DNA of 64,000 nucleotides from Bactericera cockerelli (Eukaryota; Arthropoda; Insecta; Hemiptera; Triozidae). The notes under the pieces are model-generated. The model was not told the origin of the DNA. It saw only the letters and a list, made by a program, of their open reading frames with translations, and searched no databases. Where the stretch lies: the NCBI GenBank assembly GCA_024516035.1, contig CM044959.1:13409902-13473901 (forward strand), in the 5' to 3' direction. The number at the start of each line of letters is the position of its first letter. The stretch's first letter is position 1. Both the position numbers and the translations under genes were made by a program. This document shows, one piece after another, positions 20,719 through 37,639 of this stretch.

Positions 20719-23331
20719 TCATGTCTCCGTCGTATTTGTGGCATTCTGAACTTCTGGCATGTAAAATTGGGTATGTAACTCAGCCAACAATCTTTTACCT
20801 TCTTCAGCTAGTTCTGTTTCTCTACTGGGTTTACGAGAACGCAAATAACGATTAGAAAAGTTTGGAACCTCTACTAACTTTCCGCCAACATTCTTAATTT
20901 TGAAATGATCGCGTGGTTTCTTCTCTGGACGAGAAGATTCTGCAGCTTTTCGTTTTTTCTTATCAGGAAAAGGAAAAATAATCGGACCCTCAGTTTTCAC
21001 AATTTCAAGATTAGGTGGCACTCGATCACCTATATCAGCATAAAGATTTTCAGGAGTATAAACACTTACAGTAGGTGTGTCAAAACCTCCAGCAGTGGGA
21101 GGGGGGTTTGGTTCACTTATTATACTATTAAAAAATCCTTCATAGGGGTCGATGCCACTTGGTCCTAGGAGGTTGGTATGGATGTCAGAGTCCTCATAGG
21201 TCCCAAATCTTGGAATATTGGTCGAACTGTTGGAAAGCGTGTCATAACTTCTAGCAGTGGGAGGGGGACTTGGTTCACGTATTATACTATTAAAAAACTC
21301 TTCATAGGGGTCAATGCCAAATGGTCCTGCGAGGTTGGTATGGCTGTCAAATCCCTCATAAATACCAAAACTTGGAATGTTGGTCGAACTGTTGAATTCG
21401 TTACTTGGAGCGGTGTTGCTGTGTCCGGAGTCTTCAGGAACACCAAACCTTTTTGGAAAGGTTGGTTGCTGGTTGAAATCGTTACTGGTACCACTTGGTC
21501 CTGGAAAGGTTGGTTGCTGGTTGAAGTCGTTACTGGTAACATTTGGTCCTGGAAGGTTTGTCGGGTTGAAGAAGTCAGTGCTTGGAGGAGGGTTCTTTCT
21601 TTGTCGAAGGATTGTCTGCGGTGGTAAGGGCTCTCTTGGGGCGCCACTGCTTGATTCTTCTCGATTTCTCTTCCTGTATGAGAGGAGTTATATTTTACTT
21701 AAGATTTTTTTATTATTAGTATAATAAAGATAATTCAACTAACACGTTTATTTCATTAAATAATTACACGTTCCTAAGATTGATTTGAACTGAAATTACA
21801 AAAATTTCATTTTGACTCATGGATAAGCTGAACTCCGCCGTCCGCCGGTGTGAACTTTCCCTTTCACTTTCAACATGATACAAGGAAAGTCAGGCAAGAG
21901 GAACGTAAGGCATGCCTCTTTTCTGTTGTAACAACATGAATTTCGTTATTTTTTAAAGATGAAATACTAAGTGTAAAACCCCCGTCGTCATATATTATGA
22001 CCCTAGCAGTTGAAAGGACGTCAAGCCCCAAAGAGAAAACTTACTTTACATCTCCTGTCCCTCTTCCTCGTCTGGCATGTCCTGGATCCTTGAAATTTGA
22101 AGACTTGTTTCTGCTGTCGACTGTGAAACAGAGGTACCTTAAATGTTTCAGGATTAATGATTAAGACCCTAATAATCTTTCATTCCACAGGTAATTAGGG
22201 ATTAGTGATTAAGAGCCTAATCTTTCATTCTACAGGTAATTAGGAATTGGTGATTAAGACCCTAATCTTTCATTCTACAGGTAATTAGGGATTAGTGATT
22301 AAGACCCTAATCTTTCATTCCACAGGTAATTAGGGATTAGTGATTAAGACCCTAATCTTTCATTCCACAGGTAATTAGGGATTAGTGATTAAGACCCTAA
22401 TCTTTCATTCCACAGGTAATTAGGGATTAGTGATTAAGACCCTAATCTTTCATTCCACAGGTAATTAGGGATTAGTGTTAAGACCCTAATCTTTCATTCC
22501 ACAGGTAATTAGGGATTAGTGATTAAGACCCTAATCTTTCATTCCACAGGTAATTAGGGATTAGTGATTAAGACCCTAATCTTTCATTCCACAGGTAGCG
22601 TGGGGTGTGGGGACCTGTTTGGATATCACCCGATGCATGAATTTTTCTTTGCATACTTTCTCCATCTATTTTTATAAAAATCAACCCTACTTGTAATATT
22701 ATTATTGCTGAGCAAATAAAGGAAGAACCATGCATTGATAGTCAAGGGGTTAAGGCTCTAGTCTGGTAATCCAGTAGGTAACGTAGGAATCCATTGGTTC
22801 GAATCCCACCCAATGCATAAGTTTTTTTGAGTTTATGACCACATAATAATAAGACGCTAAGGGTTCGGTCGTAGAAAATGCTTTCAGCATTAACCTCTCC
22901 TGGTATTTACCTTCTACTTAAGGCTCTTAAGAGCATTTTATTATTATCAAAGGTTAGTTCGAGCTAACCACTAAATGGCACCAAGACAACTGTTGGATAA
23001 ATTGGGCTTATAAGTCCTCATCGAGTAGTATCAATAAGGGTCTATTATTATTAATATTATTACTGTAAAAGTGTGATATCTGATATATTTATATTAACAC
23101 ACTCAGAAGTAATGCCACACGGCGCGCGGCGGTCCCAGGGCACTTGACACTGTCAATTTTAAAAATAGGTCAGGGGCAAGGACTGCGATTATTATAGACC
23201 TCTCTGCAAATAAATGTTCATAAAAAATATGTCTTAAAATTTGGTAGGTATTTGGATGAAAGTTTAAAAAACTTACCTTCTATTGTGAAGAGAGCTACAA
23301 GGGCTAGCAAAAAGAGGGCAAGTTTTTCCAT
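20719..23331 (-). CDS. Secreted Pro/Asn-rich repeat protein, 361 aa, unrecognised
   Basis: Three exons on the minus strand: 23331-23277, 22120-22045, 21673-20719, with GTAAGT, GTAAGT donors and CACAG, ATACAG acceptors; phases fit and the frame is open to the TAA. The first exon is a signal peptide, MEKLALFLLALVALFTIEG, cleaved probably near the exon border. The mature part begins VDSRNKSSNFKDPGHARRGR and has further basic sites (VKKR, PKRF, RYLRSRKPSR) that could be proprotein-cleavage sites. A short TFPGP.SNDFNQQP unit is repeated about three times. It is followed by two roughly 54-residue repeats (SSTNIP.FG.YE, HTNL.GP.GIDPYE, FFNSII.EP.PPPTA). The tail is Lys/Arg-rich. Role unknown: cuticle or silk-type protein, peptide precursor or immune peptide are possible. 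I claim only the secreted repeat architecture. Confidence 0.75.
22142..22598. repeat. 45-bp minisatellite in intron 1 of the secreted-protein gene
   Basis: Nine full units plus a decayed one. Unit: GTAATTAGGGATTAGTGATT AAGACCCTAATCTTTCATTC CACAG. Each unit holds an inverted pair ATTAGGG/CCCTAAT and, on the plus strand, TTTCATTCCACAG followed by GTAATT, which looks like an acceptor joined to a donor. Central units are identical to each other; the first ones differ. Confidence 0.95.
22735..22950 (+). mobile_element. SINE-E copy, plus
   Basis: GATAGTCAAGGGGTTAAGGC head, GGTTCGAATCCCACCC box B, body with GACCACATAATAATAAGACG, tail TTATTATTATC. Confidence 0.75.
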
Positions 23332-23360
23332 TACACCAGCGGTCCACTGACTAAGAGGCA

Positions 23361-23370
23361 GGGATATCTT
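23361..23370. promoter_or_regulatory. kappaB-like motif upstream of the secreted-protein gene
   Basis: GGGATATCTT fits the insect kappaB consensus GGGRNNYYYY and lies 30 bp upstream of the ATG at 23331. A TCAGT initiator-like pentamer on the minus strand is at 23350-23346. Such a short motif occurs often by chance. Confidence 0.25.
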
Positions 23371-24784
23371 CGGGTCGCTACTCAAATGACAAATGCGCCA
23401 CCTCACAAGGTTGCATACGCAACAGTGAAGCAGTTACACGTATTTTGAGTCATTGAGCTTTGCATGTCATGTCAACATCGATCATGTAAGTTAAAAATAT
23501 GTACCTATCTAGGTAATTGAAAAATATGGGGTGAACCTTCCTTATTTGGGGAGGACTTTTTAAAATACGGCTGTACAAAACTTTTAACAAAAAACTTTCT
23601 ATTTCATCAAAAAATAAAGAATTATGTAAACTACATAATATTACTAAACTACATAATAGGAGCACGTTAAAAAACGCACAAAGGATTTTGTTCACCCTAG
23701 AATTCGTGCTATTTTGTTTATACATTTACATTTATAATCCGGAATTTTTCTTTTTTTTTACAGTTCCATTTTTCATTGATCAAAATCCTTTATTCTTAAA
23801 TTTGATACTTTATATCAGTTTGAGCCTTTTTTGATTCAGCATCCATCCGATCTTCTCTCCTCTCCTCACTTCATGGTTTTAAATTGGAATGATTTTTGCA
23901 CCTGATTCGAAGATAAAATAAGAAAATCTAAGCTGGCAAGATTTTATTTATTTATAAAAGGAGCTCAACGAATTGGTCAGTCAATAAAGACATTTTGGAT
24001 TGCAAAAGGTGGAGTAATTTTGTCGGAAAATTCTGCCTAAACTAGGAATTGAAGTCAAGATCTCCAGACCACGAGTAAGAGTCATTTACAACACGGAGGT
24101 TTCAATAGGAAATAATATTTTATTATAATTCATTTGACATTAAAATAATATTTATCACAATAAATGTAAAAAGAGCGTGATATATTTCGATAGAATAAAT
24201 TAAGTGCTTGAGACAGAAGAAAAAGGTGCTTGGTAAATTTTTTGGCATAATGGAATGAATTCTAAATAAAGCACTAATTATACTTGAAAATAAATAAAGC
24301 ACTTTTAAGCTTACGTATATATTTACGTAACCTAATCCAAACAGATTCTTATCGTATACATTATACAATTTCTACCTTATGTTTAGCTAGTAGCTATAAT
24401 TGCTTACGTATAACATTTTGGCAAACAGTATTAAAAATAAAGATCTTTTATAATTTCTATACAAATGTAAAGAAGAATCAATAGTCAATACATATGCATA
24501 CTTGGAGTACTAACGTGAAGAGAAAACACAGAAATTAAAAAATGATACTTGCAGTTAAAGTGAGCAACACAGCCTAGCGATTATTTCACCGTTTACTAAA
24601 ATTATATTGTCATTAATATTATTTTTACTATCACCTTCTTAACAGTGTATTATAATGTCATTGGGTGTATGTCAAATTCCATTGTAATTGAAATCATCAC
24701 ACATATCTAGACTAATTAATGCATAATCATTTTGATTGGTGCTGTAAACAAGCTCAAACTCTTTAGATATTTGAAGAACGATAC

Positions 24785-25041
24785 CATAGCGTGTATAATT
24801 AAGAAGTGTGGAAACCACCCCCTGCCGGCCTACATCTTGGCGTCCTCAGAGCTAGTATCTCAAAGGAGTCTCCTCTCCTCGTCCCTCACCCGTATCAAAT
24901 GTAAATATAAACATAAATATATCAAATGTAAACATAAATAAACCGCGAGAAATATTTGACTCCTTTGCGATGGTGTCGCGCTATGTGGCGTTTCCATGCA
25001 ACTGGGATTTGTTTCCACACTTCTTAATTCTACACGCTATG
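24785..25041. mobile_element. TIR element with 7-bp TSD
   Basis: Terminal inverted repeats of about 33 bp: CATAGCGTGTATAATTAAGA and its complement at 25008-25041. ACGATAC is duplicated at 24778-24784 and 25042-25048. The flanks continue a repeat that is uninterrupted at about 52430-52580, which serves as the empty site. It holds no transposase; superfamily open (7-8 bp TSD suggests hAT-like). Confidence 0.8.
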
Positions 25042-25369
25042 ACGATACTATAAATTCCATTTTAGTCTGGTTTATGGGGCAGCACCCCCAAAATATTTTC
25101 CCTTCCCTAAAAGTAAACTTAGTACTTTTTACAGATGCAAAAGTAGGTATAGGTAATTTGTTTGTATCTGTAAAAATAAGGAAAAAAAATCTTATTTTTT
25201 GTTAATATTCGTTTCTTGTAAATTGGTCATGTACCGTAAAATATACAATACCTAACGGTATTTATTATTATTATTAAATTTAAAAGTTTAAATGTTCATT
25301 TCAGAAACAAATAAATTTATTATTATTATTTGTGTAACGAGGACCAACTCATCAGCAGCCCCAAATATA

Positions 25370-25423
25370 TTAACCCATAACTGCCCAAGGTGTCCATATG
25401 GACCTTGGGCAGTTATGGGTTAA
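25370..25423. mobile_element. 46-bp palindrome between TTAA sites
   Basis: TTAA, then CCCATAACTGCCCAAGGT, TGGACACC-type centre and ACCTTGGGCAGTTATGGG, then TTAA. Almost perfect palindrome; it looks like a minimal piggyBac-type end-to-end element. Confidence 0.65.
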
Positions 25424-25457
25424 AGCTGCTAAAGCGGACTCTGTTACTATAGATTTT

Positions 25458-25463
25458 TTTATT
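25458..25463 (-). terminator. Candidate poly(A) signal of MDP1
   Basis: AATAAA on the minus strand, about 165 bp past the MDP1 stop at 25628. Confidence 0.35.
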
Positions 25464-25627
25464 TAATTTCCATATACTTATTATAATTCTATGATTATTA
25501 CAAATTTAAAATAAGGTACCCTTTCTCAATAAAAACCTGTGTTGAAAAAGGGGGGAGTATTTTGAGTTCCAGTTATGTGTGATTGGCTGTTAGAGACAGT
25601 AACAGGTCTCTGCATTAGCGTCGTTCA

Positions 25628-30042
<4,415 letters not shown>

Positions 30043-31550
30043 TGTTTTGAGGTGTGAAGGAAGGATAGTTCTTTGTTGAAATGAATATGAATCTGGAGGC
30101 AGTACTAAGAGCAAAAATAAAGATGAAATATACATAAACATTTTAGTTATGTAAAATGGTAATTGGAAAAATTTCTATGAGATTTGGAGCTAACGTAAAA
30201 GATAAAACTAGTCTGGTAAATTTCACTATAATCTTAACATTACTCTTAAGTGAAGGAAATGAGAATGAAATTTGATGAAACACTCTTCCAATGTGACAAA
30301 CCCTGTTCTGATCATCATTGGGAAATAATATTATGAAAGGTTTCTTTCACATTAAAAGAATATAGACTCTTGAGAGAATTAATGTTTTCATACATGAGAG
30401 AATTAATGTTTTCATACATGAGAGAATTGAGAGATAAGGAGATGAATGAGTTTACCTGTACTGTTCCTGATCCTATTGACAGAATAAGATGGAATTTCTT
30501 GAACTCAGACTTCAGTTTTGACAATCCAGTTCTTTCACAAATATGATTATCAAATTTATCTCTTCCTTGCTTGCAGTAACAAAGACTAATAACAGTAAAA
30601 AATCAATTGCAATCGACAAAGTTATCACACTTTATCAGCATTTAAAACGTTATCCGTACGCTATCAGAAGATTAAAATATTGATAATGTAATTTTCAAAT
30701 TTCCCGCGCTGATAAAAACCAAGGATGTCAGGTTGATAGGAGGATGATCTCTTCGGCAAATAAAACATGACACACAAGAAAGATGCTTGCGTTCCTTTTT
30801 AATTTTATTATACTTTTTTTAATGCTTTATTTTGGGGTGCGTTTATCAATTAAAATAAACAGGGTGATAAATAACTAATAATCAGCTGGTTAGTGCTGTT
30901 TGTGTGTTTATCTTAACGATTTATTGAAATTAAGTTGATTAAAAAATCAATTGATTAGTGATGGGTTCTTCACTTCTGCCAAAAACACCAAACACCTCAA
31001 AATCAGCGTTTCGCTTGAAATCCGCTTACTTTTTGCAAATTCAGGGATTGGCAAGAATATAAACAAAATTGTGGCGGTAATTTAAAAAAAAACCTTCATT
31101 ATGTGAAATTGAGGCGTATTTGGTGTTTGATCTTTTGTCAAATAATTAAATATAATAATCTTTACTCTAGGTATAGAAATAAACAACGAATTTGATTATT
31201 CAACAGGGTTCAACAAACAACCATAAACATTATTGACGAAAAATTCTCTAGAATAATTCATTTTTAATTCTCATTAAACTATCCCTTTTTCTCTTTTACC
31301 TTACTAGTCTTACTACAGTCATTGCTTCCCAGCTTCATTTTTTTTTTTTTTTTTATATTCTTCATCTGTTAACTTGCCGATGAGGGCGATGAGGTAAAGT
31401 GAAGTCGCTGAGATTAATGTTTTGGAGATCGCGCATGGCACTTGGTCTATTTTTGTGCATAAATTTAAAAGCGTCGAAATCGAATTTTGTTTCAACGAAA
31501 TTCGGATCGCCCTAAAAGATTATTGCTTTAAACCTGGCGGGACGCAGTCA
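30043..31550. other. MDP1 5' flank and spacer
   Basis: Contains a 25-bp direct duplication (ATGAGAGAATTAATGTTTTC at about 30358-30425) and AT-rich DNA. Nothing coding seen. The MDP1 promoter should lie here, perhaps near 30650-30730, but no clear core element was found. Confidence 0.5.
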
Positions 31551-31554
31551 TATA

Positions 31555-33207
31555 CAGGGTGTCCCACCAAACTTGGACACCTCAAATTACTCGGCCCCTG
31601 AAAGAGTTTTTGAAAAATAAAAAAATCTGGGGTACATGTGCTAATTATGCGGTTTCAGTTATGAATTTTTTTTTATACAGGGTGGTTTAAAAGTCAGAAA
31701 TTGAGGTGTCAACTTTCGATTTTTAAATGGATCGACCTGAATTTTATTTGATAATTTTACTTCTAAATGATTTCTGAGTACTTTTTAAACAAAAATATTA
31801 CATACAGGGTGGTTTTTTTTTCGACCAATTTTTTTTCTAAATCTTGAATAACTCAAGTTCGGTTAATTTTTTCGATAACAAGAATAGAATGTGTTTGTGT
31901 AATGAATACACGCACTTTCAATTGGCATCAAAAAAATTTATACAGGGTGGTTCACAAGTGAAATGATGACTTGATTTTTTTTAAAACCGAGTTTTTTTAA
32001 TTTTTTATTTAGGATTAATAATTCTCGTCTAATTTTACACACTTTTCGTTAGTCATATCGAAAAACAAAACTAAAGTGTTGTACAGGGTGAGACATAATT
32101 TTTTTGTAACACCCTGTATATGGGCAGTCAAAGAGACGCAAAATTAAATATAAAGACTAAATATGCAAGAAAAACTTTGATTTTTAATTAAACTAAAAAG
32201 TTATGGTGTTTTAACTAATATTGTTGCATGGACCACCCTGTAGATATTTTCTTAAACCATCATATGGGTAGTCGAAACTGTCTAAAATTCAACGAGGAGT
32301 CCAAATATGAAAGAAAAAAAAATGAATTCAAAAAGTCATGCTCAATTTTGTGTCTACACCTACCTACTTTTTATTTCAAGTTTTAAAATCATTCAGTGTG
32401 GACACCAAATTGAAAATGGCTTCAAATTCGTGTTTTTTACTTGTTTTTCCCACATGATTCGAAGTGTTCGTTAAATTTTATACAACTTAGAGTACCTACA
32501 TGATAGTTTAAGAAAATATCTACAGGGTGGTCCATGCGACAATATTAGTTAAAACACCATAACTTTTTAGTTTAATTAAAAATCAAAGTTTTTCTTGCAT
32601 ATTTAGTCTTTATATTTAATTTTGCGTCTCTTTGACTGCCCATATACAGGGTGTTACAAAAAAATTATGTCTCACCCTGTACAACACTTTAGTTTTGTTT
32701 TTCGATATGACTAACGAAAAGTGTGTAAAATTAGACGAGAATTATTAATCCTAAATAAAAAATTAAAAAAACTCGGTTTTAAAAAAAATCAAGTCATCAT
32801 TTCACTTGTGAACCACCCTGTATAAATTTTTTTGATGCCAATTGAAAGTGCGTGTATTCATTACACAAACACATTCTATTCTTGTTATCGAAAAAATTAA
32901 CCGAACTTGAGTTATTCAAGATTTAGAAAAAAATTGGTCGAAAAAAAACCACCCTGTATGTAATATTTTTGTTTAAAAAAGTACTCAGAAATTATTTAGA
33001 AGTAAAATTATCAAATAAAATTCAGGTCGATCCATTTAAAAATCGAAAGTTGACACCTCAATTTCTGACTTTTGAACCACCCTGTATAAAAAAAAATTCA
33101 TAACTGAAACCGCATAATTAGCACATGTACCCCAGATTTTTTTATTTTTCAAAAACTCTTTCAGGGGCCGAGTAATTTGAGGTGTCCAAGTTTGGTGGGA
33201 CACCCTG
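31555..33207. mobile_element. 1.65-kb foldback element, TATA target sites
   Basis: Two arms of about 710 bp (31555-32264 and 32499-33207) are reverse complements with only scattered differences. The 234-bp middle is also inversely symmetrical but more diverged. The ends are CAGGGTGTCCCACCAAACTT and its complement, flanked by TATA (31551-31554, 33208-33211). Within each arm, CAGGGTG/CACCCTG termini recur several times in both orientations, as if several small elements had been joined. It encodes nothing. Transcription from either side would give a very long hairpin RNA. Confidence 0.93.
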
Positions 33208-33212
33208 TATAC

Positions 33213-33497
33213 CAACGGTACCCAACCTTTTGAGCCGCGACGTAAGGGAGGTAAGTTTTTTTATCGGAAGTTTACATGTTTCGTTACTTTCTAATAATAA
33301 AGTGCAAACGTAATTTGCAATTCAATGTGAACCCTGAGCTTGCATGTCATTTACCAAAGAATTAAATTTTGGTACAATGGTACTGACTGCAAGTCTTAAA
33401 TGAGGTTCAATATTCAGTGGTTGAAGCTTTCTCGCGACCCCCTAATTTAGCTTCGCGACCCCCCTGGGGGTCGCGACCCCTAGGTTGAGCACCGCTG
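33213..33497. mobile_element. hAT-like MITE at the foldback border
   Basis: Ends CAACGGTACCCAACCTTTTG and CCTAGGTTGAGCACCGCTG (inverted) with GGGGTCGCGACCCC inside the right end, a style typical of non-autonomous hAT elements. The 8-bp flanks CTGTATAC and ATATATAC agree at 6 of 8 bases. Confidence 0.75.
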
Positions 33498-33769
33498 ATA
33501 TATACGAATTTCAAGGAACCAAGGTCTGTCGTAATCTAGCTTGTGATCAATTGTATAATATGGACAAGAAAGGAGCCTAGACATTGGATTTGGGCGTCCA
33601 TATAATCCTCTCACCACCGTGATTTAGGTATCAATACCTATCTCACGGACACGGAATTATTATTATATAATTGTATACTATTTGTAAAATATTTTTTTTG
33701 TAATTATTACTAAGTTACGCGCGGCCTAAAACTTGTTATATTCTTGTTGCAAATAATATTGAATGTTAT

Positions 33770-33880
33770 AGATGGCGGCATGCAGTCATATCCGACATTG
33801 AAGGAACTAAGATTACGACAGACGATTACAACAGACCTTTTGGTTCCTTCAATGTCGGATATGACTGCGTGCCGTTAGGT
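33770..33880. repeat. Hairpin repeat
   Basis: GGCATGCAGTCATATCCGAC ATTGAAGG... and its complement 33839-33873. The half-site GACGCAGTCATAT at 31541-31553 and TTTCAAGGAACCAAGGTCTG at 33511-33530 show that the foldback sits in another copy of this repeat. Confidence 0.75.
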
Positions 33881-36800
33881 TATAATCGAGTTATTTTGCC
33901 TTAAATTACAGGCAATTGTATTTGCAACAATAATAAAAAAAGTTTTAGTGCGTGTGTAAGTTTATAAAAATTACAAAATTGATTTAAAAATTTATATCAT
34001 AAAAATAGAACGCAAATGACTTCTGCTAGTAGTGGGATTATATTTACTCTGCGAGAAAAAAACATCTTAGTAAAAAAATCTTGTGACTGAGGTAGGTATT
34101 ATTAGTACCTCTTTGGTAACTTCAGCAATAAGAGTTAAAATATTTTGCCGTACCCTGGAGAAATTTCGATAAAAAATTCAAGACGTTGGTAGCTTCGGGT
34201 ACATTGGCTTTTCTTGTTTTAATGCTTTCTGTTTATGTTCTTGAATTTTTAAATTTTGGCGCTTTTACTTTTTTGCTACCTTTGGCGTATATCACAAAAA
34301 ATACGCCAACTCCGTTTCGCGAGAGCAAAACTCTACTGGCGCTGTCTTGACGAATCCTTTGGAACTAACATTTTTCGAAAAACACGGTGTTTTTTTGGAA
34401 GTGAAGAACTAGACCTTAGGTTATACTTTATACTGTATCTAGGTGTGACAGTCATTTAAACGCACCCTAAAGCCGTTTTCCTACTGAGATCTCAAGTAAT
34501 AACTTAAGCATTTATTAGTTTCCCCATTTAAAACAATACACAAAATCTAGGGCAAAATTAATGGACAAAATCGATTACTTATGGCGAAATTAATAGACGT
34601 TTTTGTAATACCTCTCTGGCGCTAAGTCTTGGATTGCGTATCTACTCTCTTAGATGAGGGGGGAGTAAGCAAGTTATCAATTTTTTCTATGTCGTTCGCA
34701 AAGAAAGCCTATCATAGCTCGTAAGACAGAAGCACTGTCTTACTGGTACTGCAGACTTTTGCCATACTCAACAAATTTGAAATCTAAGGGCCAAATTATG
34801 TAACAGGATTAAAGTTAAGATAAGTCAGACACTCCCTGTCGAGTTTCAACCAATCACAGCACACTACAGCCCGAGTTAAGGGACAGTCTGCCTTATCCGA
34901 TCTCTTCACGTTAACTGAGTTTTTTTTAAAGCAAAAGGGTGATATCACGACTGGGGTTTTAAACTCTATTCGAGAGGCTGGAAACTCACAAATCAGCTGC
35001 TAAAAAATTAACCTCACCCTTGTCAATCAAACTGTGAGATGGGTGTTGTAACCCACTGTTGAAGGAGTTGATAAGAGTCCACTCCTACAACAACAAATTT
35101 TTATACATATAATAATAATAATAATAATAAGCCCGGTATACACCCTTTTCAGAGTATGGGCCTCCCTTCTAGGGGTTTATTTTTTATTTTTTGTATACTT
35201 TAAACTATTTGATTACTACATTTTGTATACTTTAAACTATTTGATTTTATACATATATTATGCTACTATTAGCTATCAGAAAATAAAATCAACACATGAA
35301 ATTTAATTTTATATAACAAAATAAATATTTTACTAGAATGTTTTATTGATAGATTTCAATCAGTATAGTATAATGACACAAAATGTTATTCGAAATCCTA
35401 TAAGAGCTGTTCAAAACGTCTCACTTGATGACTTAAAGCAAAGGTGATAGGTTTTAATGACTTAAGATAGAAAAATGGAAATTGAGATATCCACAGCTTT
35501 CATTATCTTAAGCCATGAAATATTCTGTGGCGCTGAGTTCCGCCCCGAAACGATGTACGGCAATGCCTCATTGTGTATATTAGGGTTAGGAAAAATATAG
35601 AGCCATGCCTCGGGTGCAGCCGAAATAATTTTAGCTACCTACTTGTTGATGCTTACACATCTTGTAGTATGCTTTCCCCTGGTATACGAGAAGAAACGGT
35701 TATGTACATATTTGTAAATAAGTTTAGTAGATGAAATTACGTAGATGCTGGCTATTGTTTTGAACTCGAGATTTTTACACAGAATTTTATGGATATCTTG
35801 ATAGATTTCAATTATTTTATGTTTTTGTTTTAATTCTAAATGAAACAGTTTTGAAGAGCTCTTATAGCAATTGAAGCTAAGGGTCCGGTTGGGCAATTTA
35901 AAGGCAACACTTATTCAATCGAATTACTGTAACTTACTAATGTGACTTTCAAAAATAATATAAACATCTTCAGTGATTATTTTTATACAATGATGACGTT
36001 GTATTTCTAAGGTTTCAGCTTATGAAAATACTGTAGAGGATTAGAGACCACGTTCTCAGATGGTTTAATATTTGGATAACAAGAGTTTGATGAATATGTT
36101 CTAACGCCTAACCCAAGATATTAAGAATAATTTTACCAACCATACACAAACATTTAATGAATGCAGGTGATATAACATGTTTAACAAAAAATTCAAGTGC
36201 ACCAATTTTCAACTTCATAGCCGGCGACAAAATTTCATTTCTGATAATAAAAGTCTACCAACGAAAATTAAAATGAATACTTAAAGTCAATAAATAAAAC
36301 AAAAAAGAATTAAAATAAATTTTATTTAATCATAAAATTTTGGCATTAGGAATCACACACGCAACTTAATGTACGAAACATTCATTCAGAATACAAAGAT
36401 AGAGAAGAGAATCACTTTCTCTTAAATAAAATCGAGAAGAAAGAAAATTTAAGGAAATTATAGAAGAGAACTAGAGAATTGAAAAGAAATTATAGTAGAG
36501 TACCCTGAGTGACAAACATAACAAGAAAAACAAACAAGCAGTAAACAGAAATTTGAAAACAATATTTGCCAAGACCAAACAGAGAAATCCGTAATTTCCG
36601 AAAGTTAATACTGAAAATAAAAAGCACATAGCACAAGTGCTGGATTACTGGATTCAATGAAGAGCAAATAAATCGCATGTAAAATTGAAGATATCAGTGA
36701 AAAAAATGGTTGCACTGAATGCATAGGTGAAATTTAACTATCTTACATGACCATTTTTTTTGTAAATTTTTAGTCTAATGTGGTAACAAATCACAGGGCT

Positions 36801-37637
36801 CTCAAGCCAAACTGGATCATTCATAAGGTGAGGTCACGTTTATGTATGTATATTGTATAATCAAAAAGCCATCTTTTGTGTACTTGAATGAATAAAACTC
36901 ATACGTCAAATTTAATTTTACAGCATGATACATAAAAAGAGAGGCTAATGATAAACGACTCAGATCCTACACTACCTTGAAGATGAAAGAAAAAGAGTGT
37001 GTTTGATATGATAGTTTAGGGAAACCGCGGGTAATGGGAGACAAGAGAAAGAAAATCGAACACATAAAGATAGATACGTGCTACGATTCTGAAGAGACAA
37101 AAAGAGGAGTTTCTCAATAGATTTTCATTAACAAAAATCAACGTTTTATTTTCTTTTCTAAAAAGAAACATCAAGAAATCTTTTCTTTTCGAGGACTTTA
37201 CAAGTAGATATTTAGCTATGTATAAATATATTTATCATATAAATATAGTTCAGTCAAGTTTTCACTAAATAACTAGGAAAAAAGTTCGAACAAGCAGAAT
37301 GGATGACCGGAAAAAAATTATTGTTCAAAATACAAAGTGTATTTTGTACTTTCTTATTACCTCCTATTAGGTATAGAAATTAGTTTTTTTTTTGTATATT
37401 TCTTTTGTAAAATAGAACAATATAATATCACGATGGTCATTATACCCTCTCGTGATATGACCAAGCAGTTGAAAGCGACGTTAAATTAAAAAAAAAAAAA
37501 AAAAAATGTTTAAATTTTTTTTCGATGTTAAAAAGAAAGAAATAGAAACCCACTCACTCACTGGTTTCATAAAAAATTGACCATGAAAATACTTTCTTTG
37601 CCATTTAGGTAATAGAATACACTGAGATTTGATTCTT
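33881..37637. other. AT-rich spacer
   Basis: Holds scraps: 34300-34385 (relative of the hairpin at 37640), 34790-34920 (relative of the TIR element at 40061), SINE-F tails, and a (TAA)n at 35110-35130. No convincing exons on either strand. Confidence 0.5.
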
Positions 37638-37639
37638 AT

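Noticed and set aside
21377..21724. Plus-strand ORFs opposite the secreted repeat protein (21178-21724).
   Set aside because: Opposite-strand shadows of the repeated coding exon; no splice or start context.
22190..22598. CRISPR array or telomere-like (CCCTAA) repeat.
   Set aside because: Units are contiguous with no spacers, the DNA is eukaryotic, and CCCTAA occurs once per 45 bp; it is a minisatellite.
30043..30141. Signal peptide for MDP1 from the upstream in-frame Met (MFMYISSLFLLLV).
   Set aside because: The family is cytosolic and the human protein starts next to the first motif; likely 5' UTR read in frame.
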